A stretch of DNA of 64,000 bases from Geomonas sp. RF6 (GTDB lineage Bacteria > Desulfobacterota > Desulfuromonadia > Geobacterales > Geobacteraceae), in the NCBI RefSeq assembly GCF_021044625.1, contig NZ_CP087999.1:2615001-2679000 (forward strand), in the 5' to 3' direction. Of this stretch, positions 57,695-64,000 are shown one piece after another (the stretch's first letter is position 1; every line of letters begins with the position of its first letter). The notes under the pieces are model-generated. The model was given only the letters and a program-made list of their open reading frames with translations, did not search any database and had not been told where the DNA came from. The translations under genes were made by a program, and so were the position numbers.

Positions 57695-59392
57695 ATGAGT
57701 GCGATTTACCGGCAGATTCATTCCCGGCAGGTGGAGGGTCTCTATCAGACTTTGGTGGCACTCCTGCTGTTGCTGATGACCGGAGGTAGTGCCGCTGCGC
57801 GCGATACGCCCCTTCCCCCGGACCGTATCGTGAAGTGGCAGGGGAATGTCGGCGTCCTCGGCGATATACCGGTGAAGAATAAGGTCTTTTCCACCCTTTC
57901 CCCCTCCGGCGCCGACGATACGCTGCAACTGCAGGGGGAGATAAACAGGTGCACTCCCGGGCAGGTGCTGGAACTGAAGGGAGGGACGTTCAAGATCTCG
58001 CGCCTCCTGTCGGTAAAAAGCGGCATCGTGATCCGCGGCGCGGGGGCGAAGAAGACCGTCATCAAGGGGACCTCCGACTTCAAAGGAGACCAGCTCATGC
58101 TGGTGGAGCCGCGAAGCTGGTCGTACAACCTCTCCCGCCCCCCTGCAGTCTCGCTGGAAAGCGGGTACCGGAAGGGTTCCACCACCATTACCACCATTTC
58201 CGAGCATCGCCTGCGCGAGGGGGACGTGATCCTGATCGACCAGATGAAGGATCCGGACGGCATTCCGGCGGTGGACAGCAAGGGGGACGGCGGAGTGTGC
58301 ACCTGGTGCGGCAGGGAAAACGGTGCCCGCCCCCTCGGCCAGCTGGTGATGGTGAAATCGACACCGGACTCTACCACCGTGGAGCTGGAGATTCCTCTCT
58401 ACTGGAGCTTCAAGAAGTCACTCATGCCCGAGCTTGTGAAAGTGACGGGGCAGGTGGAAGGGTTCGGGCTGGAGGATCTGACGCTCGATAACGGCGACAG
58501 CGGCGCGCGGGAGGCCGCCCTGCAGATGAACAACGTCAGCAACAGCTGGGTGCACCGGGTGGAGATGATAGGCTCCAGCAAGGAGCTCATGAGGATCTGG
58601 AACGGGTACCGCATCACGGTCCGCGGCTGCACCTTCCACGAAGGGATCCCGGTGACCGCCACCTCCGGAACCGCATTCGGCCCGAGCCGCGGTTACGGCA
58701 TCTGGATCAATCCGGGCGCATCGGCGTGCCTCATCGAACACAACGAGTTCTACCACCTCGCACTGGCGATCACCGCCAACGGCACAGCCTCCGGCAACGT
58801 CTTTTCCTACAACTACATCCACGACCTCTATCACCTCAACACGGCCAATGCGGGAGCCGCCATCTCCTTTCACGGCGCGCACCCGATGATGAACCTCATC
58901 GAGGGGAATTACAGCGAAGGGGCTATCGTCGCCGACAACTACTGGGGCTCTTCCAGCACCAACACCATCTTCCGCAACCGCATCATCAACGAGAGCAGCT
59001 ACACCTGCCAGGCATGGGCGGTGAACCTCCACGCCAACCAGCAGCAGTACAACGTGGTGGGGAACATCCTCGGCGCACCGGGAGACGAGGAGCGCTTCGA
59101 AAGGGAGAAGGGAAAGTGCGACAGCGCCATCTACAACATGGCCGATCCGGTGGTGAAATCGTCCGCGTTCCGTCATGCCAACTGGGACAGCGTGCACAAA
59201 AAGGTGTTGTGGTACGGGACGCGGGGACGCTCGCTCCCTCCCTCCCTCTACCTGAGCGGCGCGCCAAAGTGGTGGGGGAGGACCCTGTGGCCGCCGGTCG
59301 GGCCGGAGGTCTCGGCAAAGCCGCATTTGCACAAGCGCAGTGCGCGCCCCTCCTGGTGGCGCGAGGGGCGCGGGGATGAAGAGAGTGATTGA
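57695..59392 (+). CDS. Secreted right-handed beta-helix protein (pectate-lyase-like fold)
   Basis: 565 residues from the ATG at 57695 (AAGGAGG upstream). An N-terminal hydrophobic segment (LYQTLVALLLLLMTGGSAAA) serves as signal. The body has the marks of a parallel beta-helix: a first turn LELKGGTFKISRLLSVKSGI, then repeated short strands with Asn/Gly turns (NVSNSWVHRVEM, RITVRGCTFHEG, CLIEHNEFYHL, VFSYNYIHDLYH). This fold is shared by pectate lyases, GH55-like enzymes and carbohydrate epimerases. No specific catalytic set is certain. An FG-GAP lipoprotein gene follows 70 nt later. Confidence 0.78.
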   Translation: MSAIYRQIHSRQVEGLYQTLVALLLLLMTGGSAAARDTPLPPDRIVKWQGNVGVLGDIPVKNKVFSTLSPSGADDTLQLQGEINRCTPGQVLELKGGTFKISRLLSVKSGIVIRGAGAKKTVIKGTSDFKGDQLMLVEPRSWSYNLSRPPAVSLESGYRKGSTTITTISEHRLREGDVILIDQMKDPDGIPAVDSKGDGGVCTWCGRENGARPLGQLVMVKSTPDSTTVELEIPLYWSFKKSLMPELVKVTGQVEGFGLEDLTLDNGDSGAREAALQMNNVSNSWVHRVEMIGSSKELMRIWNGYRITVRGCTFHEGIPVTATSGTAFGPSRGYGIWINPGASACLIEHNEFYHLALAITANGTASGNVFSYNYIHDLYHLNTANAGAAISFHGAHPMMNLIEGNYSEGAIVADNYWGSSSTNTIFRNRIINESSYTCQAWAVNLHANQQQYNVVGNILGAPGDEERFEREKGKCDSAIYNMADPVVKSSAFRHANWDSVHKKVLWYGTRGRSLPPSLYLSGAPKWWGRTLWPPVGPEVSAKPHLHKRSARPSWWREGRGDEESD

Positions 59393-59461
59393 AGGCGGCG
59401 ACGGGGTAGTGATGAGGAGTCTTAGAAGAAGCCATTCTCAAGCCAACAGGTGGAGGTTGTC

Positions 59462-60748
59462 ATGAAGAGAGAATGTTTCGACCCGGATGAAGAAAAAGCC
59501 GCCGTCCCGGCTCGATCTGCGGGTTCGAAGGGGAGGGGGCGGTTTCTCGCGCTCGCACTGCTCATAGTCGTGGCGATAGCGGCTCTTTACGGCTGCGGGG
59601 GCGGCGACGATCACAGCAACCAGGCGGCACCGCCGCCGGAGCCGTCGGTGCGGCAGAGTGCAGTGACGGTGGCGGATTTCAACCGCGACGGCTTCCTCGA
59701 CCTCGCGGTGAGCACCTCCTTTTTCACCGATCAGGAATCGTTCCCGGGGGAGGTGGATGTTTTCCTGCAGACAGCCACCCCCGGCGTCTACGCGGCGGCA
59801 CAGACCTATCCGGTCGGCCTCGATCCTGCCCATGTCGCGAGTGCTGATCTGAACGGCGACGGCCTCCCCGACCTCGTCACCGCCAATGAAACGTCCGACT
59901 CCGTCTCCGTCCTCTTGAACCAGCCGGGGCGGCCGGGCGCCTTTCTCCAGGCCGCCGGCTACCCCTGCGGACCGCAGCCCCTTGCCGTGGCGGTTGCGGA
60001 CGTGAACCGCGACACTCTCCCCGATCTTGTCGTCGCCGTGGCGGACGGCGTCGACGTCCTGCTGCAAAATCCGAACGCCCGGGGGCAGTTCCTCTCCCCG
60101 ACGACACTTGCTCTGGCCGGGGGCGCCTTCTCTGTAGCGACGGGCGATCTCGACGGCGACGGCCTCACCGATATCGCCTGCTCCGGCACCACCTCGGTGG
60201 TCGTATTCTTCCAGAGCCCCACCACGCCAGGTGCCTTCAGGGCTCCTGCCTCCTTTGTCGCAGGGGTGGAACCAAACGGCATAGCGGTGGCGGACATGGA
60301 CCTTGACGGGCTCGACGACATCGTCGTGGCGAACATAGGATCTCCCGCCGACGGGTCAAACTCCACCGTCTCGGTTCTCCTGCAGGACCCCGACGTTGTC
60401 GGCAATTTCCTTGCCGCGCGCAACATTGCAGCGCCGGGGGGCACCAGAAACGTCGCGCTGGGGGATCTGAACGGCGACACCTTCCCCGACATAGCCGCCG
60501 CCTCCACCGTCATCTTGTCGACCAATGCCGGGACCGTCTCCGTCTTCCTGCAAAACGGCGCAGCACCGGGAAATTTCTTCTTCTCCGCGAGCTACCCGGA
60601 CGGTTTCACCCCCGAGTACGTGGCGCTCGGTGATTTCAACCGGGATCTGCGGCTGGACATCGCCATCCAGGACGGCCCGAGCATCCTTTTCCAGGACCCC
60701 AGCCGCCCCGGCGTCTTCCTCCCCGAGGTGCTGGTGGGGCCGCAGTAA
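59462..60748 (+). CDS. FG-GAP/VCBS-repeat lipoprotein
   Basis: 428 residues from the ATG at 59462. A hydrophobic stretch ends in a lipobox-like LYGC followed by GGGDDHSN, which suggests an envelope lipoprotein. About seven repeats follow with the calcium-loop pattern DxNxDGxxD (VADFNRDGFLDLAV, SADLNGDGLPDLVT, TGDLDGDGLTDIAC, LGDLNGDTFPDIAA), which forms an integrin-like beta-propeller. Such surface proteins bind carbohydrate or partner proteins in a calcium-dependent way. Together with the upstream beta-helix protein it may be part of a surface or exopolysaccharide-related unit. That is inference. Confidence 0.82.
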   Translation: MKRECFDPDEEKAAVPARSAGSKGRGRFLALALLIVVAIAALYGCGGGDDHSNQAAPPPEPSVRQSAVTVADFNRDGFLDLAVSTSFFTDQESFPGEVDVFLQTATPGVYAAAQTYPVGLDPAHVASADLNGDGLPDLVTANETSDSVSVLLNQPGRPGAFLQAAGYPCGPQPLAVAVADVNRDTLPDLVVAVADGVDVLLQNPNARGQFLSPTTLALAGGAFSVATGDLDGDGLTDIACSGTTSVVVFFQSPTTPGAFRAPASFVAGVEPNGIAVADMDLDGLDDIVVANIGSPADGSNSTVSVLLQDPDVVGNFLAARNIAAPGGTRNVALGDLNGDTFPDIAAASTVILSTNAGTVSVFLQNGAAPGNFFFSASYPDGFTPEYVALGDFNRDLRLDIAIQDGPSILFQDPSRPGVFLPEVLVGPQ

Positions 60749-60821
60749 ATCTTCAGTCGAGGCGATCGACCCCCCTCCCGTCACGGGAGGGGGCGACTTC
60801 ACCGTATGCACGCATCTCCAT

Positions 60822-60854
60822 GTAGGCCGGGATAAGCCGCAGGCGTTCCCGGCA
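60822..60854. repeat. REP-like GCCGGG/CCCGGC element
   Basis: GTAGGCCGGGATAAGCCGCA, then GGCGTTCCCGGCA. Fifth copy of the family in the window. The gap from here to 61212 has no gene that I can support. A CCCCCTCCCG/CGGGAGGGGG hairpin near 60770 has no T-run. Confidence 0.85.
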
Positions 60855-61212
60855 TCTCGGCGTCCCCTGAGTCGCACCTCATAAACGTGCACCTCGAAAA
60901 CGCTACCGCTATTCCCCCCGTCGCCGGTGTCGCGCTCCCTCCACTATCACCCGGCAGCGCCCGCTACAGCGCCCCCCGACCGAAGACTCCACCCCGCCGG
61001 GTCGCGCCCCTCCTTCACTCCTTCCGCTGCACCCTTTTTCTCCGCCTTTCACAATGATTTTATTGACTTTTGCCCCTTCTTTTATCTATTGTGCATACAC
61101 CTAAAGATCCCGGTACCGTCTGCAATTGTCCCTTTCGCTTCGGTGACCATTGCAACAGATCAACGCGGATCTTTCGGCAGGACGGCAGCAGATTTCTCAG
61201 GAGAGAGGTTTA

Positions 61213-62922
61213 ATGCGCAAAGTTACCACCATCCGTCAGAAGATCACCGCCACCATCATTTCCCTCGGCGGTTTCAGTATCGTCCTCCTCGGTGTTCTCG
61301 CCTTCATCTGGAAAAGCAGCGGCCTGGAACGCTGGCGCACCCTCAGTGCCGACATCCTGATCCTCTCCGTCATGCTCACCGCCGCCATCGGTTTCCTCTA
61401 CCTCTCCCTGCGCAAAAGAATCCTGCTCCTGGAGTCGCTGAGGGAACACATCGCCGGCGTCACCTCCACCTGGGACCTCAGCCGTCGACTGGAGATAGAC
61501 ACAAACGACGAGATAGGGGAGCTGGCGCGGGAATTCAACGTCATGACGGAGAAGCTCGCCGCCATGGTCGGAAAGATCAACGCCTCCAGCCAGGAGCTGA
61601 GCGGGGTCTGCTCCACCATCCAGGGGGTCTCCGGACAGGTAGCCGGGGCCGCCGAACGGCAGGCCGGTGCCGTCACCGAGACCTCCACCGCCATCGGCCA
61701 GATCAGGGAATCGATCGAAGAGGTCACCCGCGGCGTCGACGGGCTCTCCCAGTCCGCGGCGGAAAGCACCTCCTCGATCCTCGAGCTCGCCGCCAGCGTG
61801 GAGGAAGTGGCGCTGAACGCGGAGAGCCTCGCCCAGTCGGTGGAGGAGGTGAGCTCTTCCGTCGGCGAGATGACCGCCTCCATCAAGCAGGTGAAAGACA
61901 GCGCCTCCAGCCTCATGGACACCGCCAACGTGACCTCCTCCTCCATCATGGAGATGGACAGCTCCATCAAGCAGGTGGAAAGAAACGCCCGCGAGACGGC
62001 CGCCATCTCCGAGGCGGTGCGCGGCGACGCGGAAATGGGGAAAGAGGCGGTCGACGCGGCAATCGCCGGTATGCAGGCGATCAAGAGCGCCTCCCACATC
62101 ACCGCTGAGGTCATCAGCAACCTTTCCCAGCGCACCGGCGACATCGGCGCGATGCTCTCCGTCATCGATGACGTGGCGGGGCAGACGAACCTTCTCGCCC
62201 TCAACGCGGCGATCATCGCGGCGCAGGCCGGCGAGCACGGCAAGGGATTCGCGGTCGTCGCCGACGAGATAAAGCAGCTCGCCGAGCGCACCAGCCGCTC
62301 CACCAGGGAGATCGCCGAGGTCATCAAGGGGGTTCAGGAGGAGACGCGCCGCGCGGTGCAGGCGATAGGGCAGGCGGAGCGCAGCATCAACGAAGGGGAG
62401 TCGCTCTCGCAGAAATCGGGGGAGGCGCTGGTAAAGATCGTCTCCGGCGTGCAGATGGCGACGGCCCAGGTGGAAAGCATCGCACGGGCTACCATGGAGC
62501 AGGCGAAGGGGAGCCAGATGATTCGCGAGGCGATGGCGCAGGTCGCGGAGATGGTGCGGCAGATAGCGTCGGCCACCAGCGAGCAGGGGAAGGGGAGCGC
62601 CTTCATCATGGCCGAGGTGGAGAAGATGAATACCCTCACGATGCAGCTGAAGAATTCGACGCGGGAGCAGAGTCACACCGGCCACTTCATCGCCAAATCG
62701 ACCGAGAACATCACCGAGATGATTCAGGCGATCAAGCAGGCGTGCGACGAGCAGAGCCGCGGCAGCGACATGATTCTCCCCGCGGTGGAGAACATCACCA
62801 CCGCCACGGAAAGCAACCTGGACGGCGTCATCGTCCTCGTGGACAGCCTGGGGAACCTCGCCGGCCAGATCGACATGCTGCGTGAGGAGATCGGCCGCTT
62901 CAGCATCGCCTCGGCCCGCTAA
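61213..62922 (+). CDS. Methyl-accepting chemotaxis protein with minimal periplasmic region
   Basis: 569 residues from the ATG at 61213 (GGAGAGAGG upstream). Two transmembrane helices (about 13-33 and 46-66) are separated by only about 12 residues, so there is almost no external sensor domain. A HAMP region and a long signalling coiled coil follow, with the hairpin tip [20 protein letters not shown], where the usual IEAARAGE reads IIAAQAGE. It signals to CheA/CheW, which are not in the window. It lies 33 nt before a CooA-like regulator gene and is probably cotranscribed with it. Redox, energy or cytosolic input is likely. Confidence 0.92.
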   Translation: MRKVTTIRQKITATIISLGGFSIVLLGVLAFIWKSSGLERWRTLSADILILSVMLTAAIGFLYLSLRKRILLLESLREHIAGVTSTWDLSRRLEIDTNDEIGELAREFNVMTEKLAAMVGKINASSQELSGVCSTIQGVSGQVAGAAERQAGAVTETSTAIGQIRESIEEVTRGVDGLSQSAAESTSSILELAASVEEVALNAESLAQSVEEVSSSVGEMTASIKQVKDSASSLMDTANVTSSSIMEMDSSIKQVERNARETAAISEAVRGDAEMGKEAVDAAIAGMQAIKSASHITAEVISNLSQRTGDIGAMLSVIDDVAGQTNLLALNAAIIAAQAGEHGKGFAVVADEIKQLAERTSRSTREIAEVIKGVQEETRRAVQAIGQAERSINEGESLSQKSGEALVKIVSGVQMATAQVESIARATMEQAKGSQMIREAMAQVAEMVRQIASATSEQGKGSAFIMAEVEKMNTLTMQLKNSTREQSHTGHFIAKSTENITEMIQAIKQACDEQSRGSDMILPAVENITTATESNLDGVIVLVDSLGNLAGQIDMLREEIGRFSIASAR

Positions 62923-62955
62923 GGGCGTAGCGCAGCACCAGGCAAAGGGAAGCTC

Positions 62956-63594
62956 ATGCACGGAAAGATGCACCAGTCGCCGGACCTCGCCGAGTTCACC
63001 AAGGAGTTCAAGCCGAGGCGCCTCCCCCGCAAGACGATCATCTTCTCTCCCACCGACGAAATAGACGTCGTCTTCATGGTGAAGAAGGGGCGGCTGCGGG
63101 TGTACCTCGCCTTTGAGGACAAGGAATTCACCCTCGCCTTCCTGGAGCCCGGCGATTTCTTCAGCACGCACACGCGGGCTTTTGTGCAGTCGCTGGAGGA
63201 TACCGAGATCCTCGAGGTGAGCACTGCGCGCTTCCAGCAGAAAGCCACAGAAATTCCCGCCATTTCCCTCGGGATGATGAGGATTCTCGGATCCCTCTTC
63301 CGCAGTTCCATCTCCATCATAGAGGGGCTCGCCTTCAAGGACGTGCACCTGCGTCTGGTGGACTTCCTGGTGGAGTCCGCCGTGCAGCGCGGCCAGGCGG
63401 TCGAGGGTGGGATCCTGGTGGAACTCGGCCTCTCCACCGAAGACATCGCGCTTCTCGTCGGATCGACGAGGCAGACGATCTCCACCTTCCTGAACGGACT
63501 CATCAAGCGCGGCATCATCGAAAAGAAGGACCGTCGCACCCTCATCATCCGCGACCTCGAGGCGCTGAGGACGTGGAAGGATTCCGAGAAGTAG
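62956..63594 (+). CDS. CRP/FNR-family regulator resembling the CO sensor CooA
   Basis: 212 residues (an ATG at 62968 is an alternative start). A cyclic-nucleotide-type beta-roll (GRLRVYLAFEDKEFTLAFLE), a long dimer helix and a C-terminal helix-turn-helix (ALLVGSTRQTISTFLNGLIK) are visible. From memory of Rhodospirillum rubrum CooA, the match runs through GRLRVYL, the GD-x-F-x-x-H haem site and the recognition helix SRQT-x-ST-x-LN-x-LIK. His72 equals the CooA proximal His77. The ferric ligand Cys75 is Ser70 here. It may bind haem and sense CO or another ligand. A general CRP/FNR role is the fallback. Confidence 0.82.
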   Translation: MHGKMHQSPDLAEFTKEFKPRRLPRKTIIFSPTDEIDVVFMVKKGRLRVYLAFEDKEFTLAFLEPGDFFSTHTRAFVQSLEDTEILEVSTARFQQKATEIPAISLGMMRILGSLFRSSISIIEGLAFKDVHLRLVDFLVESAVQRGQAVEGGILVELGLSTEDIALLVGSTRQTISTFLNGLIKRGIIEKKDRRTLIIRDLEALRTWKDSEK

Positions 63595-63626
63595 CAAAAG
63601 GACGCTCGCAAAGGCTCATCCGAGAG

Positions 63627-63755
63627 TTCCGGGGAAGCCGTAACATGTTCCAATGAAGGGCCGCAGGGGGCCTCGCGTCCCCCCCTTCGCAAAGGGGGGA
63701 ACGTTAGTTCTCCTGCAGTGCTTCGTGGCAATGTACCCACGCTCCCCCAGGCTGC
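63627..63755. repeat. Composite repeat block, inverted copy of part of 33313-33484
   Basis: It contains TTCCGGGGAAGC, a CCCCCCCTTCGCAAAGGGGG hairpin and GCAGTGCTTCGTGGCAATGT, the reverse complement of ACATTGCCACGAAGCACTGC at 33417. About 60 bp are nearly identical between the two loci in opposite orientation. Confidence 0.82.
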
Positions 63756-63976
63756 TTTTTTCTCTATCGGAAAAGATTCCTCTCCCCGCTTCCGCTCCCG
63801 GGACCAATGGCGAAAACCAGCTTGTCCTGTTTTAATGTAAACACTAAGTCACCGTCTTTTTTGCGAAACTGTCGGTGACCTGACAGATCTTCCCTCCTCT
63901 TTTCTCCTATAGTCGTCCTGCATCCCACACCCCACACTACGCTGCTTCACGCAATTAGTTGCACATTGGAGTCTCC

Positions 63977-64000
63977 ATGACAGCGGAGCGACAGGAAGCA
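63977..64000 (+). CDS. Probable start of a gene cut by the window edge
   Basis: The ATG at 63977 has GGAG about 6 nt upstream and reads MTAERQEA up to the last base. The region just before (63840-63960) is A/T-rich with a GTCACCG/CGGTGAC inverted repeat, which could be a promoter area. Too little is present to name the product. Confidence 0.4.

Noticed and set aside
63616-63835. Short open frames in the 63.6-63.8 kb block on both strands
   Set aside because: The same translated strings recur at the 33.4 kb repeat, so they reflect the repeat DNA and not a protein.

Overview
The window reads as a piece of chromosome from a high-GC anaerobic deltaproteobacterium of the Geobacter type (Geobacteraceae/Geomonas-like). 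This is inferred from the gene set: a selenocysteine formate dehydrogenase, a sensory [FeFe]-hydrogenase-like module with Rex, a K+-independent H+-pyrophosphatase, a propionyl-CoA/methylmalonyl-CoA operon, and several dispersed short repeats of a kind I associate with Geobacter genomes. No phage, integrase, IS transposase or CRISPR array is visible.

Layout. 1-3056: the 3' part of an rRNA operon (23S without its 5' end, 5S, terminator). 3106-9322: a 14-copy 9-bp tandem array, then a complete Wadjet-type anti-plasmid system (jetABCD) as one overlapping operon. 9553-13280: a Tat-exported multicopper oxidase, an SDR dehydrogenase, a Spy/CpxP-like periplasmic protein and a small secreted protein. 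13282-16502 (minus): two identical tRNA-Lys/tRNA-Glu pairs behind their own promoter, then purA and hisZ. 16892-20290 (minus): a secreted FG-GAP-like protein, a small periplasmic protein behind a perfect 11-bp inverted repeat, and a porin. 20550-27548 (minus): methylmalonyl-CoA epimerase, mutase large chain, biotin carboxylase/carrier and carboxyltransferase, which together convert propionyl-CoA to succinyl-CoA. 28094-30826 (minus): a GlcF/GlcD-type 2-hydroxyacid dehydrogenase pair. 31206-37498: H+-pyrophosphatase, a 33-codon membrane peptide and a small membrane protein diverging around a CRP/FNR-type box, a GH15 glucoamylase-like enzyme and an EamA transporter.

37558-46690 (minus) is a formate module: NuoE-like, NuoF-like and a short NuoG-like subunit, the catalytic FdhA, an oxalate/formate-antiporter-family transporter, and an FdhD-MobA fusion. 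FdhA looks like two ORFs, but the break is a UGA followed at the right distance by a bacterial SECIS hairpin, so it is one selenoprotein. 47086-50943 (minus) is a redox-signalling module with overlapping genes: Rex, a thioredoxin-like [2Fe-2S] ferredoxin, a HydS/HsfB-like [FeFe]-hydrogenase-domain PAS protein and a SpoIIE-type phosphatase. Two Rex-like operators flank a promoter upstream of rex.

51434-60748 holds an AI-2E transporter, a cysteine desulfurase, a ferritin-like protein, a YtxH-like protein, a second EamA transporter, a Sel1-repeat protein, a secreted beta-helix protein and an FG-GAP/VCBS lipoprotein. 61213-63594 is a chemoreceptor with almost no periplasmic domain, followed by a CooA-like CRP/FNR regulator. 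The last bases probably start another gene.

The intergenic regions are rich in structure: a GCCGGG/CCCGGC REP-like family (five copies), a GGGACAGGC inverted-repeat family (three copies), a CCCCCCTTTGCG family, three separate tandem arrays (one made of stacked 9-, 10- and 11-bp periods) and many stem-loops.
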